From NCBI GenBank assembly GCA_003576535.1, contig QXCQ01000007.1:48596-112595 (forward strand): 64,000 nucleotides of DNA. The letters are read 5' to 3'. Source of the DNA: Nakamurella silvestris (GTDB taxonomy: Bacteria; Actinomycetota; Actinomycetes; Mycobacteriales; Nakamurellaceae). Position numbers and translations under genes: made by a program. A model generated the notes under the pieces. It saw only the letters and a list, made by a program, of their open reading frames with translations. It did not search any database and was not told the origin of the DNA. This document shows, piece by piece, positions 1 through 8,794 of the stretch. Each line of letters starts with the position of its first letter. Positions within the stretch are counted from its first letter, which is position 1.

Positions 1-1220
1 CCCCCGGAGATCAGATTCACCAGCTTCGTCCGGGCCGACGGGGTGATCGCCAGGTCGTCGATGTAGTCGACGCAGACCCGGTCCTCCCGCCGGTGGTCGA
101 ACAGCGGCCCGCGGGTGACCCCACGCAGATGGGCCATGGTGATGTTGGGACCGGCGGCGAAGTTGAAGAACAGGCCCTCGGTCTTCCGGTTCTCCGGGAC
201 CAGGGCGATGCCGGCGGCGATGGCGTCGGCGGGCCCGCGCAACCGCAGCCGACGCCCGTCCAGTGTCACCTCGCCGGCCAGCAGGCGGTCGGCCCCGAAC
301 ACGGCACGGGCGATCTCGGTCCGACCGGACCCGATCACCCCGCCGAGCCCGAGCACCTCGCCGCGCCGCAGGTCGAAGCTGACATCCGCCACCCGGTGGG
401 CGGTCCGTGCACCGCGCACCGTCAGCACCACCTCGTCCCGGGTGTTGTCCTCCTTGGGGAAGTGCTCACTGATGTCGGACCCGATCATCCGGGTGACGAT
501 CTCGTCGACGTCCAACCGTGTCTGGCCGGCGGCGCTGACCACCCGACCGTCCTTGAGTACGGTGAACGAATCGACGAGCTCGACCACCTCGTCGAGACGG
601 TGCGAGATGTACAGGATCCCCACCCCGCTCTCCTTCATCCGCCGGAGCAGCCGGTGCAGTGCCACGATCTCCTCCTGACCGAGGGCCGTGGTCGGCTCGT
701 CCAGGATCAGCAGCGTCGCGTCCTGCGACAGGGCCTTGGCGATCTCGACCAGCTGCTGCTCGGCGACCGACAGGTCCGTCACCCGGGCCGCCGGATCGAT
801 CTCCAGGCCGAGTTGACCCAGGATCCGTTGCGCCTCGGCGGTGACGGCCCGCCAGTCGACCATCAGGCCACCGCGGCGGCGCGGATGCCGGCCCATCGAG
901 ATGTTCTCGGCGACCGTGAGATGCGGGATCAGCGAGAACTCCTGGTACACGGTCGCGATCCCCTCGCGACGGGCCGCACCAGGGCCGTCGAAGGTCACCT
1001 CACGCCCGTTGTGCAGGATGCGGCCGCTGTCCGGCTGCTGCACCCCGGACAGGATCTTGATCAGAGTTGATTTGCCACAGCCGTTCTCGCCCAACAGGCC
1101 ATGGATCTCCCCGGCCGGTAGATCGATGTCGATGTGGTTGTTGGCCTGCACCCCGGGGAATCCCTTGCAGATGTCCTGCAAGGACCACAGTGGCACGGCG
1201 CGCTGTGCGTGAACGGTCAT
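1..1220 (-). CDS. Sugar ABC transporter ATP-binding protein, partial (RbsA/XylG type)
   Basis: The visible 406 residues hold the first nucleotide-binding domain and most of the second of a duplicated ribose/xylose-type importer ATPase; the usual length is about 500. The first Walker A is GENGCGKST at about residues 44-52, with Cys where Ala is usual. The first signature region is LSVAEQQ and Walker B is LLILDEPTTAL. The second domain has a degenerate Walker A (GVIGSGRTE, Lys to Arg), as is normal in this family. The protein runs off the window at its second LISGG signature. The gene lies 38 nt after the binding-protein gene, so the two are co-transcribed. The permease is presumably beyond the edge. 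The start at the ATG at 1218-1220 fits the N-terminal family alignment. Substrate unknown; a sugar or polyol is likely from the neighbouring catabolic genes. Confidence 0.93.
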   Translation of the reverse strand, partial: MTVHAQRAVPLWSLQDICKGFPGVQANNHIDIDLPAGEIHGLLGENGCGKSTLIKILSGVQQPDSGRILHNGREVTFDGPGAARREGIATVYQEFSLIPHLTVAENISMGRHPRRRGGLMVDWRAVTAEAQRILGQLGLEIDPAARVTDLSVAEQQLVEIAKALSQDATLLILDEPTTALGQEEIVALHRLLRRMKESGVGILYISHRLDEVVELVDSFTVLKDGRVVSAAGQTRLDVDEIVTRMIGSDISEHFPKEDNTRDEVVLTVRGARTAHRVADVSFDLRRGEVLGLGGVIGSGRTEIARAVFGADRLLAGEVTLDGRRLRLRGPADAIAAGIALVPENRKTEGLFFNFAAGPNITMAHLRGVTRGPLFDHRREDRVCVDYIDDLAITPSARTKLVNLISG

Positions 1221-1258
1221 CGTCGGCCTTCTTCGCTGGTGGTTGGGAACGCCGGGGA

Positions 1259-2392
1259 TCAGAAGTCCCGCGAGGGCTTCGGGAACAGGTCCTCGGGCTT
1301 CTGCAGGATCGTCAGGGCGTTGTCCTTGTCGACGATGGTGGTCGGACCCTCGACGTAGCCCGGATCGGCCTTCTTGTTGAGCAGGTCGATCGCGTACTGG
1401 GCGGCCACCCGGCCCATCTGGACCGGGGCGGTGTTCGTGGTGGCCGTCACTCCACCGTCGTCGGCGATGCTCTCGATCGCCGCGGTGTCGCCGTCGTAGC
1501 CGAGGATCGTGACGTCGCTGCGGCCCAGCGCCTTCGCGGCCAAGGCAGCACCCTCGGCCATGTAGTCGTTGGCTGCGTACAGCACGTTGATGGTCGGGTT
1601 CGCCTGCAGGAGGTCCATCGCGGCGGTGTTGCCCTTCTCGACACTCCACCCGCCTGACACCCTGGCCACCACGTTCCAGTTCGTTCCGGCGATCCCGTCG
1701 GTGAAGCCGCCGGCCCGCTCGGTGGCGATGTAGCTGGGTTCACCGTCCAGGATGCCCACCTGTTTGGCCTCGCCCTTCGCCTTCTCGACCGCCCATTCGG
1801 CGAGTTTCTTGTTCGCTGCCCGCTGGTTGACCCCGACCACGCCGTCGACCGGCGTCGGGTAGTTCGGGATGTCGGAGTTGACGATGATGACGACCTTTCC
1901 GGCGTCGACGGCCTTCTTGATCAACGGCGCCAACGAGTGCTCGTCAAAGCTGATGATCAGGATGGCGTCGACGTCGTCACGGGAGGTGACGTCCTGCAGC
2001 ATGCCGAGCTGCGCCGCCTGGTCGTTGCCGGCATAGGGAGAGAGCAGGAAGCTGGTCGCCCCCGGGACGGACTTGATCCCCTCGAAAAGGGCGAGGTGGT
2101 AGTTGAACTCGGTACCCATCGGCAGATAGGCGATGTTCGGCACGCCGCCCTTGAAGCTGATCTTGTCCAGGGACGCGGCGGAACCGCTGTCCAGCGTGAC
2201 CGGTGTGGCGTACTCCGGGACCGGAGCCGAGCCTGTGGCGGCCGCCACGCTCGCACCGGCGGTCCCGCTCGGAGCGGCCTCCGCGCTCTTGTCGCTGCCA
2301 CCGGTCAGCGCGCACGCGGAGGTGACGGCCAACAGGACAGCGGAGGTGGCCAGCGCGACGGCGCGCCGGGCGAATCTGATGGATCGGGTCAT
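1259..2392 (-). CDS. Sugar ABC transporter substrate-binding lipoprotein (type I periplasmic fold)
   Basis: This 377-residue protein begins with an Arg-rich signal peptide and a lipobox ending at Cys27 (AVTSAC), followed by a Ser/Ala/Gly-rich linker. The mature part resembles ribose/galactose-type binding proteins: IAYLPMGTEFNYHLALFEGI at the first lobe, IISFDEHSLAPLIKKAVDAG, a central VNSD...VGVNQRAANK, then ILDGEPSYIATERAGGF and AANDYMAEGAALAAKALG. An open frame continues further 5', but the ATG at 2392 is preferred because AGGAG lies 7 nt upstream and the lipobox is then correctly placed. The protein is anchored on the outside of the membrane and feeds the adjacent ATPase/permease. The sugar or polyol bound cannot be told from sequence. 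Confidence 0.92.
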   Translation of the reverse strand: MTRSIRFARRAVALATSAVLLAVTSACALTGGSDKSAEAAPSGTAGASVAAATGSAPVPEYATPVTLDSGSAASLDKISFKGGVPNIAYLPMGTEFNYHLALFEGIKSVPGATSFLLSPYAGNDQAAQLGMLQDVTSRDDVDAILIISFDEHSLAPLIKKAVDAGKVVIIVNSDIPNYPTPVDGVVGVNQRAANKKLAEWAVEKAKGEAKQVGILDGEPSYIATERAGGFTDGIAGTNWNVVARVSGGWSVEKGNTAAMDLLQANPTINVLYAANDYMAEGAALAAKALGRSDVTILGYDGDTAAIESIADDGGVTATTNTAPVQMGRVAAQYAIDLLNKKADPGYVEGPTTIVDKDNALTILQKPEDLFPKPSRDF

Positions 2393-2461
2393 GATGCACT
2401 CCTGACAGGTGTTCGGCCGCAGCCGGACGGGTCGAAAGAAATGGACACCGATTCGACGAAA

Positions 2462-2477
2462 GTTGCTTCGTTGCAAC
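2462..2477. promoter_or_regulatory. Inverted repeat upstream of the binding-protein gene, possible operator
   Basis: GTTGC-TTCGTT-GCAAC is a perfect 5-bp inverted repeat about 70 nt upstream of the binding-protein start, in the 177-nt gap that separates the transporter genes from the catabolic genes. It resembles the TTGC...GCAA core of some LacI-type operators. No LacI-family gene lies in the window, so the role is only a suggestion. It may mark a separate transporter promoter. Confidence 0.3.
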
Positions 2478-2569
2478 CGGTTCTGGCCGCATGAGGGCGG
2501 CAGGGGGCACCGCGGGTCCGGACGGATCGCCGGGCCGCGTCGGTGGGAGCGAACTACGGTCGGGTCGCC

Positions 2570-3529
2570 CTAGCGGGCCACTCCGCTGACGACCTCACGG
2601 GCGATGCGGGACAGATCCTCGAACTCCGGGCCCGCCGTGGGGATGTCGATGTCGAAGACCTGGGCGATCACCCTGGTCCACCCGTGGATGAAATACGCCC
2701 AACCGTCGACGACGCGCACCTCGCGCTCGTTCGGCTGGGACCGAGCCTGGTCGAGGAACACCAGGTCACCCCGGTAGTTGAAGTCCCAGGCGGTGGCTCG
2801 TTCGGGAAACACCGCCGCCGACGTCAACGGCGAACCCGGTCGGTCCTTGCCCAGGCCCGTGGCGTTGGCGACGACCGACCCCGGCGCCAGGCCGGCGAGC
2901 TGCGCGTCGTTCAGCTCCGGGGTCGGGGCCAGGTGGTACTCGACCGGGACCGCTATCCCGAGCTTCCGGTGGATCTCGCGCATCTCGTCCAGCCGCCCCG
3001 GCCGTCGGTTGGTGACGACCACCCGGGACGGCACGTCCAGCCCGGCGACCGCCCGGCGGTGCAGGTACAACGTCAGGGCAAGGGAGGAGCCGCCCGCGCC
3101 GAGCAACAGCAGCTCCGCACCGGTGCGTCCGAAGTAGCCTTCGCCGGTGACGGCCTCCAAGGACAGTCCACAGGTGATCGGGTCCATCGCGTGCCCGCAG
3201 AGCAGCGCACCCCGCTTGGAGATGCTGCTGACCTCCTCGAGCAGCTCGGTGTCCGGCGCCACCTCGTCGAACAGGTCACGAGAAGCCTTGTACAGATTGA
3301 GTTTGTGGCTGGTCACCAGCGCCCCCAGGGACAGCGGGTCCTCCTTCAGGAAGGACACCACCTCCCGGTAGTGGGCCGGCTCGTCGTCCAACGGCAGATC
3401 GATGCCGGTGATCCTGGCGTCCAGACCCAGATGCTCGGCCCAGGCCGGGAAGACCTGCATGATCGAGGAGCTGCCGGTGGTGACCCCGACGAAGTAGAAG
3501 GTCGGGGATGTTGCGGGTTCCGGTGTCAT
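2570..3529 (-). CDS. Shikimate/quinate dehydrogenase-like protein
   Basis: The 319-residue protein resembles AroE-family NAD(P) oxidoreductases. It has an N-terminal FYFVGVTTGSS segment, a VTSHKLNLY motif carrying the conserved catalytic Lys, a nucleotide-binding GAGGSSLALTL loop near residue 155, and a DFNYRGD motif. The C-terminal FIHGWTRVIAQVF replaces the usual substrate-binding Gln helix of true shikimate dehydrogenases. No aro gene is nearby. It is the last gene of the catabolic run and its ATG overlaps the kinase stop by 1 nt (TGATG), so translational coupling is likely. Inference: it probably oxidises a polyol or sugar-acid intermediate rather than shikimate. The AroE fold is well supported; the substrate is unknown. 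Confidence 0.8.
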   Translation of the reverse strand: MTPEPATSPTFYFVGVTTGSSSIMQVFPAWAEHLGLDARITGIDLPLDDEPAHYREVVSFLKEDPLSLGALVTSHKLNLYKASRDLFDEVAPDTELLEEVSSISKRGALLCGHAMDPITCGLSLEAVTGEGYFGRTGAELLLLGAGGSSLALTLYLHRRAVAGLDVPSRVVVTNRRPGRLDEMREIHRKLGIAVPVEYHLAPTPELNDAQLAGLAPGSVVANATGLGKDRPGSPLTSAAVFPERATAWDFNYRGDLVFLDQARSQPNEREVRVVDGWAYFIHGWTRVIAQVFDIDIPTAGPEFEDLSRIAREVVSGVAR

Positions 3530-5028
3530 CAGTGGTCCTCCCAGTCGCGGACCCGGTCGACGGCCTTCTGCCAGCCCTTGTACAGGCGCGCGGCCACGTC
3601 CCGGTCCATCTGTGGTTCGAATCGACGGTCCAGGTGGAACGAGTCGACGAGTTCGGTGTGGTTCTCCCAGAAGCCGACCGCCAGGCCGGCCAGGAAGGCC
3701 GCACCCCGGGCGGAGGACTCGATGACCGTTGGCCGCAGCACCGGCACATCGAGCAGATCGGCCTGGAACTGCATCAGGAAGTTGTTCTTCGAGGCCCCGC
3801 CGTCGACCTTGATCTCCCGGGTCGGGATGCCGGAGTCGGTCTGCATCGAGCCGATGACGTCGCCGATCTGGTAGGCGATCGCCTCCAAGGCGGCGCGCAC
3901 CACATGGTTGCGGTTCGCGCCCAGGGTGAGTCCGAGGATCCCACCCCGGGCGTAGGGATCCCAGTACGGCGCCGCCAGACCGACGAAGGCCGGCACGAAG
4001 TACACCCCGTTGGTGTCCGGGACGCGGTTGGCCGCGTGCTCGGTGTCGTTGGAGTCGAACACGATCTTGAGTTCGTCCCGCAGCCACTGGATGGTGGCAG
4101 CCGAGACGAAGATCAGCCCTTCCAATGCGTACTGGACGGTGCCGTCCACCCCCCAGGCGACGGTGGTCAGCAGACCCTTGTCCGAGAGCACCGGCGCTGA
4201 GCCGGTGTTCATCAGCAGCGAGGCCCCGGTGCCGTAGGTGCACTTGACCATGCCCGGTTCGAAACAGGCCTGGCCGAACAGCGCGGCGTGCTGGTCCCCC
4301 ACCGCCGCGGCCACCGGGATCCGCGCTCCGAAGAACACCGATTCCTCGGTGGTGCCGTAGATCTCGCTCGACTGCCGGACCTGCGGCAACATCTGGTGCG
4401 GGATTCGCAGCTCCTTGAGCATGCGGTCGTCCCACTGCAACCGGTTGATGTCGAACAACATCGTGCGCGAGGCGTTCGAGTAGTCCGTGGTGTGCACCTT
4501 GCCGCCGGTCAGGTTCCAGATCAGCCAGCTGTCGACCGTGCCGAACAGCAGGTCGCCGTTCTCGGCCCGGTCCCGCGCCCCCTCGACGTTGTCGAGGATC
4601 CAGGCGATCTTGGTCCCGGAGAAGTAGGCGTCGACCACCAGACCGGTCGTGCGGTGGACGTAGTCCTCCAGCCCGCGGGCCTTCAGCTCGTCGCACGCCG
4701 CCGCGGTCCGGCGGTCCTGCCAGACGATGGCGTTCATCACCGGGTGCCCGGTGTGCCTGTCCCAGACGATCGTGGTCTCGCGTTGGTTGGTGATGCCGAT
4801 CGCCGCCACCTCGGTCGCCGGGACGTGCGCGAGATCGAGAACCCGCTTGGCCACGGTCGTCTGAGTGTTCCAGATGTCGAGCGGATTGTGCTCGACCCAG
4901 CCGGGTGCCGGGTAGATCTGCGGGAACTCCTGGTGCGCCTCGGCGACGAGGTCCCCCGAGTGGTCGAAGAGGATCGCCCGGATGCCCGTGGTGCCGGCAT
5001 CCAGGGCCATGACGTAACGACCGGTCAT
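3529..5028 (-). CDS. FGGY-family carbohydrate kinase, glycerol kinase-like
   Basis: This 499-residue enzyme is the usual glycerol-kinase length and phosphorylates a polyol or ketose with ATP. Visible motifs are the N-terminal DAGTTGIRA, NQRETT near residue 83, IVWQDRR, GDQHAALFGQ (catalytic Asp/Gln pair) and TYGTGAS, plus the C-terminal DGGASKNNFLMQFQADLLDVPV signature. The glycerol-contact residues Arg, Glu, Trp and Asp are all in place, so glycerol or a close C3-C4 polyol or ketose is plausible. However, it is embedded among dehydrogenases and an aldolase and has no glpF or glpD beside it. Its ATG overlaps the upstream dehydrogenase stop (ATGA). The family is certain; whether the natural substrate is glycerol is open. 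Confidence 0.9.
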   Translation of the reverse strand: MTGRYVMALDAGTTGIRAILFDHSGDLVAEAHQEFPQIYPAPGWVEHNPLDIWNTQTTVAKRVLDLAHVPATEVAAIGITNQRETTIVWDRHTGHPVMNAIVWQDRRTAAACDELKARGLEDYVHRTTGLVVDAYFSGTKIAWILDNVEGARDRAENGDLLFGTVDSWLIWNLTGGKVHTTDYSNASRTMLFDINRLQWDDRMLKELRIPHQMLPQVRQSSEIYGTTEESVFFGARIPVAAAVGDQHAALFGQACFEPGMVKCTYGTGASLLMNTGSAPVLSDKGLLTTVAWGVDGTVQYALEGLIFVSAATIQWLRDELKIVFDSNDTEHAANRVPDTNGVYFVPAFVGLAAPYWDPYARGGILGLTLGANRNHVVRAALEAIAYQIGDVIGSMQTDSGIPTREIKVDGGASKNNFLMQFQADLLDVPVLRPTVIESSARGAAFLAGLAVGFWENHTELVDSFHLDRRFEPQMDRDVAARLYKGWQKAVDRVRDWEDH

Positions 5029-6158
5029 CGGACTGCTCCTGACGTGGTGGTGGCAACCGCTGTCACAGTGCGGGCACGATCCGACCCGGCCGCCCGACGG
5101 TCGTGGCCGTCGTCGTCCGGAAAGGAGATCACAGCCTTCATGCCTGCCCCCGAAGCGGCATAGGCGAAGGCGTCGTTGATGTCCTCCAGCTCGAAGGACG
5201 CGGTGACCAGCCGACCCAGATCGACCCGGCCGCCACCGGCGAGTCCCAGTGCCTTCGCGTAGTCGGAGTTGCTGGAACCGGTGGTACCGGTCAGCGTGAG
5301 ACCTCGGTAGTGGACCCGGTTGGTGTCGATCCCGACCGGCTCGGCAACCCCCAGACCGGCGAAGAAGTTCAGCCGGCCGTGGGTGGCCAGCAACTGCACC
5401 GACAGCGCCTGGACCGACGGGTCCGAAGCACAGGTCAGGATGACGTCGACCCCACGGCCGCCGGTACGCGCCGACACCTCCTGCTCCAGATCCTGTTCCA
5501 CGGTATGGATGAGCACGTCCGCCCCGAAGTCGACCATCCGGTCCAGCCGCGGACGGCTGCGGTTGGCCACCATCACCAGACGCGCCCCGGCCAGCTTCGC
5601 CAACATCACGTTGAAGGCGCCGATGGGTCCGGCCCCGATGATCAGCACCGTGTCCTGGTAACCGACCTGCAACGCCTCCTGCCCCCGCAGACAACAGGAG
5701 AAGGGCTCCACCATGGCCGCGGCGGTGTGGTCCAGGTCGGCCGGCAGGTGGAACACGTTCCCGCGCTGCAACGCGATGGCGGGGATCCTGACGTACTCCT
5801 GGAATCCGCCGTCGATGCTGATCCCGAAGGCCTCGTAGTCGGGGCACATGTTGTTCAGCCCCTGACGACAGAATCGGCAGTGCCCGCAGCCCACGTTCGG
5901 GGTGACACTGATCCGGTCCCCCACGGCGAACCCGGCCACCTGCGCGCCGACACCGGCGACGTCCCCGGCGAACTCGTGGCCCTGGACCCGGCGAGCGCCG
6001 GCCGGGATCTTGAAGTGGCCGTGCCGGGAGATCCGCAGGTCGGTGCCGCACACGGACGCGGCACGCACCCGGACCAGGATCTCATCGTCCCCGAAGCCGG
6101 GCACCGGGCGGTCCTCGACCACCATCACCCCGGGGCGGTGGAAGACGGCGGCCCTCAT
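5025..6158 (-). CDS. Zinc-binding MDR alcohol/sorbitol dehydrogenase
   Basis: The 377-residue medium-chain dehydrogenase keeps both zinc sites. The catalytic site shows VCGTDLR and QGHEFAG, and the structural lobe shows four Cys in CGHCRFCRQGLNNMC. The Rossmann loop is IGAGPIGAFNVMLAKLAG. TGTTGSSNSDY follows near the C-terminus. It should oxidise a secondary hydroxyl of a polyol or sugar with NAD(P). The ATG at 6158 overlaps the upstream dehydrogenase stop (ATGA). The C-terminal tail of about 35 residues after ISFPDDDGHD is Arg/Ala/Thr-rich and extends beyond the usual family end. It belongs to the six-gene catabolic operon. The specific polyol is not identifiable. Confidence 0.9.
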   Translation of the reverse strand: MRAAVFHRPGVMVVEDRPVPGFGDDEILVRVRAASVCGTDLRISRHGHFKIPAGARRVQGHEFAGDVAGVGAQVAGFAVGDRISVTPNVGCGHCRFCRQGLNNMCPDYEAFGISIDGGFQEYVRIPAIALQRGNVFHLPADLDHTAAAMVEPFSCCLRGQEALQVGYQDTVLIIGAGPIGAFNVMLAKLAGARLVMVANRSRPRLDRMVDFGADVLIHTVEQDLEQEVSARTGGRGVDVILTCASDPSVQALSVQLLATHGRLNFFAGLGVAEPVGIDTNRVHYRGLTLTGTTGSSNSDYAKALGLAGGGRVDLGRLVTASFELEDINDAFAYAASGAGMKAVISFPDDDGHDRRAAGSDRARTVTAVATTTSGAVR

Positions 6159-7252
6159 CCGACAGCCACCTTCGGCGGTGCGACGATCGCACGGTCCTGA
6201 CTCTCGGCCTGCGCCCGGGCGGACACGGCGAACAACACCTTGTTCGACCAGACGCGCCGGGCGATCATGTCGTCGAACAGCGAGGCGGCCTGGTCCAACG
6301 GTGCCGCATGGCTGATCAGCGGGGCGACCTGCAGCCGGCCGTCGACAAGATGTGCCACCACCATCTCCCATTCGCTGCGGCCGGTCGGCGTGATCTTCGA
6401 GTTCCAGGTGCCCAGCACCGTCAGTTCGCGGCGGATCAACGAGGAGACCAGTTCCCGGGGAACGGTCACATCGGACTTCAGATCACCCAGGATCATCACC
6501 TGACCACGAGGGGCGGTGACCTCCAACGCCTGCAACAGGGTGACCGCCAGGCCGCTGGCCTCCACCGCGGCGTCCACACCACCCGGCACGGCTGCCACCG
6601 TTGCGGCAACGGTGTCGCCGGTGGCGTCGACGGTCTCGAATCCCAGCTGCTCCATGATCTCCCGCTTGGCCGGGTCGACATCGGCGACCAGCACCCTGGT
6701 CCAGCCGAGGATGCGCAACCACTGGGCGGCCAGTGCGCCGATGGGACCGGCGCCGATCACCAGTGCGGAACCGGCCGCCGGCACCCGCAGTTTCAACACG
6801 GCGTGCAGGGCGACTGCCGCCGGTTCGACCATCGCCGCATGCAGCAACGGCACGTCCGACGGGACCGGGATCAGGTTGCTCTCCGGGACCCACAGCAGTT
6901 CGGACATACCGCCGTCCCGGCGGGACCCGAAGTAGTCGTACCCGGTGCCGAGCGCGGGCTCACCGATCCGCGTCAACGGGTCGTTCTCGTTGGGCAGCAA
7001 CGGGAACACCGCGACCTTGTCCCCCGCGGCCAACCGACCGCCGGGTGCCGGGTGCTCCACGACGGCGGAGAACTCGTGGCCGAGGACGAGCGGGTAGTGG
7101 TAGGCCGTGCCCTTGGCGTAACGGAGCAGATCCGATCCGCACACCCCGACCGCTCCGACCCGCACCAGCACCGGGCGTTCGCCGAACGGCAGCGGATCCG
7201 GGACGTCCTGGTAGGACAACTCGTGTGGTGCCTGCAGTACCACTGCTTTCAT
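6155..7252 (-). CDS. MDR dehydrogenase, galactitol-1-phosphate dehydrogenase (GatD)-like
   Basis: The 365-residue protein has the catalytic-zinc motifs VCGSDLLRY and LGHEFSAVVE and the Rossmann loop GAGPIGALAAQWL. Its middle segment DYFGSRRDGGMSE is typical of GatD-like polyol-phosphate dehydrogenases. The four structural-zinc cysteines are absent: that lobe reads PLLPNENDPLTRIGEPALG. The start at 7252 is chosen because MKAVVLQAP is the canonical MDR N-terminus and lies 10 nt after the SDR stop. With the second MDR enzyme and the SDR this gives three NAD(P)-dependent oxidoreductases in one operon, pointing to a substrate needing more than one oxidation or epimerisation by oxidation and reduction. 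The substrate is inferred only as polyol or polyol phosphate. Confidence 0.88.
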   Translation of the reverse strand: MKAVVLQAPHELSYQDVPDPLPFGERPVLVRVGAVGVCGSDLLRYAKGTAYHYPLVLGHEFSAVVEHPAPGGRLAAGDKVAVFPLLPNENDPLTRIGEPALGTGYDYFGSRRDGGMSELLWVPESNLIPVPSDVPLLHAAMVEPAAVALHAVLKLRVPAAGSALVIGAGPIGALAAQWLRILGWTRVLVADVDPAKREIMEQLGFETVDATGDTVAATVAAVPGGVDAAVEASGLAVTLLQALEVTAPRGQVMILGDLKSDVTVPRELVSSLIRRELTVLGTWNSKITPTGRSEWEMVVAHLVDGRLQVAPLISHAAPLDQAASLFDDMIARRVWSNKVLFAVSARAQAESQDRAIVAPPKVAVG

Positions 7253-7262
7253 GCCGATCGCC

Positions 7263-8111
7263 TCAGACTTCCATGCCGTAGCGGTGGGCCTTGTGGGTCG
7301 GGTACATGGCCATGGTCGGGATGGTGACATCGGGGGTACGGGTGGCAACGTACAACGCGGCCTCGGCGACGTTGGAGACGTCGATGCAGCTGGCATGGAT
7401 ACCCTCCTTCATCTCCTTCTCGTCCAACCATCCGTCGACGTACGCCGGGATGTCGCCGTCGTACAGACCGGAGTCGATGATCTCGGTCATCGGGGTGGCC
7501 ACGTGGGAGGGGTTCATCACGGTGACGCCGATGTTCTTTCCCTTGCCCTCCAGCAGGATGTTCTTGCTGAAACCGAGCATGCCGTGTTTGGAGGCACGGT
7601 ACGGGCTGTGGCCGGGGCCGGAGGCGATCTTGGTCGAGGAGGAACCCATGTTGATGATCCGTCCACCGCCGGCCTGCTTCTCCATGGCCCGGAAGGCCTC
7701 GCGGCAGACCAGGAAGACGGCGGTGAGATTTGGCCCGATCGTCTGGTTCCACTCCTCCAGGGTGACCTCGGTGACCGGCGGCGACAACGAATCGCGGCCG
7801 GCGCTGTTCACCACCAGGTCGACGCTGCCCCAGGTGTCGATGGCCTGCTGGAAGAAGGCCTGCACCGAGGCCTCGTCGGTGACGTCGGCGTTGACCCCGA
7901 TCACTGTCGCACCGGACTCGGAGATGCTGGCGACGACCTTCTTCAGCCGGTCCTCGTCGTGGTCGACCAACATCACCTTGGCCCCGTTGGCGGCGAAGAT
8001 CCGGCCGACCGCGTCACCGATGCCGGAGGCACCGCCGGTGACGATGGCGACCTTCCCGGCGAGCGCGGTGCCGGGCGTGGCGAGATAGTCGGGGGTGTAG
8101 TCGTTGCTCAT
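7263..8111 (-). CDS. Short-chain dehydrogenase/reductase (SDR)
   Basis: A classical 282-residue SDR. The cofactor loop is TGGASGIGDAVG near residue 26, an acidic LVDHDEDR end of strand 2 suggests NAD preference, NSAG stands in for NNAG, and the active site is Ser (MGSSSTK) with YRASK as YxxxK. The N-terminus carries about 15 extra residues, MSNDYTPDYLATPGT. The C-terminus ends in GMEV after a threonine-rich stretch and lacks the usual DGGxT motif. The ATG overlaps the aldolase stop (ATGA), so it is translationally coupled in the catabolic operon. It probably oxidises a polyol or sugar. Polyol dehydrogenases such as tetritol dehydrogenases belong to this family, but identity cannot be assigned here. 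Confidence 0.88.
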   Translation of the reverse strand: MSNDYTPDYLATPGTALAGKVAIVTGGASGIGDAVGRIFAANGAKVMLVDHDEDRLKKVVASISESGATVIGVNADVTDEASVQAFFQQAIDTWGSVDLVVNSAGRDSLSPPVTEVTLEEWNQTIGPNLTAVFLVCREAFRAMEKQAGGGRIINMGSSSTKIASGPGHSPYRASKHGMLGFSKNILLEGKGKNIGVTVMNPSHVATPMTEIIDSGLYDGDIPAYVDGWLDEKEMKEGIHASCIDVSNVAEAALYVATRTPDVTIPTMAMYPTHKAHRYGMEV

Positions 8112-8773
8112 GTTCGGCTCGTTTCAGTCAGGTGGATGTACGGGGCCGCCAGTGCGGCAGCCTCCCGAGCGTTGTCCGCGATCTCGTCGAAACGTCTTTC
8201 GTCGATGGCACTTCGGGTGGCGATCCAGGTCCCGCCGCAGGCTGCGACGAAGGGCCTGGAGAGGTAGTCGGGCAGGTTGGTGCGGTCGATGCCGCCGGTC
8301 GGCATGAACGACACCCCTTGGTAGGGAGCCGATACCGCGGCCAAGTAGTTGATTCCACCGGCGGCCTCCGCCGGGAAGAACTTGAGCAGCCGAAGCCCGA
8401 AGGCCAGCGCTGCCTCGATGTCCGTCGGGTTGCTGACACCCGGCACGATCGGGATGTCCAGGTCGAGACACCGCTGGACGACCGCCGGGTTGAAGCCGGG
8501 TGCCACGACGAACCGGGCACCCGCAGCCACCGCGAGGTCCAGGGTCGGCAGGTCCAGCACCGTCCCGGCTCCCACCAGCATCGACGGGTGGCTCTCCCGG
8601 AGGATTCGGATGGCCTCCGCGGCGGCGGGGGTGCGGAAGGTGACCTCCGCGACCGGCAACCCGCCTTCGATCAAGGCGGCACCGAGATCGCCCGCCCGGT
8701 GGGCATCGTCGATGGTGATGACCGGTACGACGGCGCAGGCCCGCAAGTGTGTTTCGAGATCCAGCTGGACCAT
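8108..8773 (-). CDS. KDPG/KHG-type aldolase (Eda-like)
   Basis: The 221-residue class I aldolase cleaves 2-keto-3-deoxy-6-phosphogluconate-like acids to pyruvate plus an aldehyde. The catalytic Glu lies in VAEVTFRT, the Schiff-base Lys in LKFFPAEAAGG, and the phosphate-binding end in MPTGGIDRTNLPDYL. GAGTVLD and VAPGFNP are also family motifs. It is the first gene of the minus-strand operon, with GGAGAGGG 7-8 nt before the ATG and a promoter and leader hairpin just upstream. No 6-phosphogluconate dehydratase (Edd) is nearby, so the keto-deoxy acid must come from another enzyme or another locus. It could act on an unphosphorylated or phosphorylated C5-C6 acid. Confidence 0.9.
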   Translation of the reverse strand: MVQLDLETHLRACAVVPVITIDDAHRAGDLGAALIEGGLPVAEVTFRTPAAAEAIRILRESHPSMLVGAGTVLDLPTLDLAVAAGARFVVAPGFNPAVVQRCLDLDIPIVPGVSNPTDIEAALAFGLRLLKFFPAEAAGGINYLAAVSAPYQGVSFMPTGGIDRTNLPDYLSRPFVAACGGTWIATRSAIDERRFDEIADNAREAAALAAPYIHLTETSRT

Positions 8774-8794
8774 CAGATCCCTCTCCGTTGGGGG

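Noticed and set aside
2570..3529. Naming the AroE-like gene aroE
   Set aside because: The substrate-binding C-terminal helix differs, and it is embedded in a catabolic operon without other aromatic-biosynthesis genes.
3529..5028. Naming the kinase glpK
   Set aside because: Motifs match glycerol kinase, but no glpF or glpD is near and the gene lies in a polyol/sugar operon, so the gene symbol was withheld.
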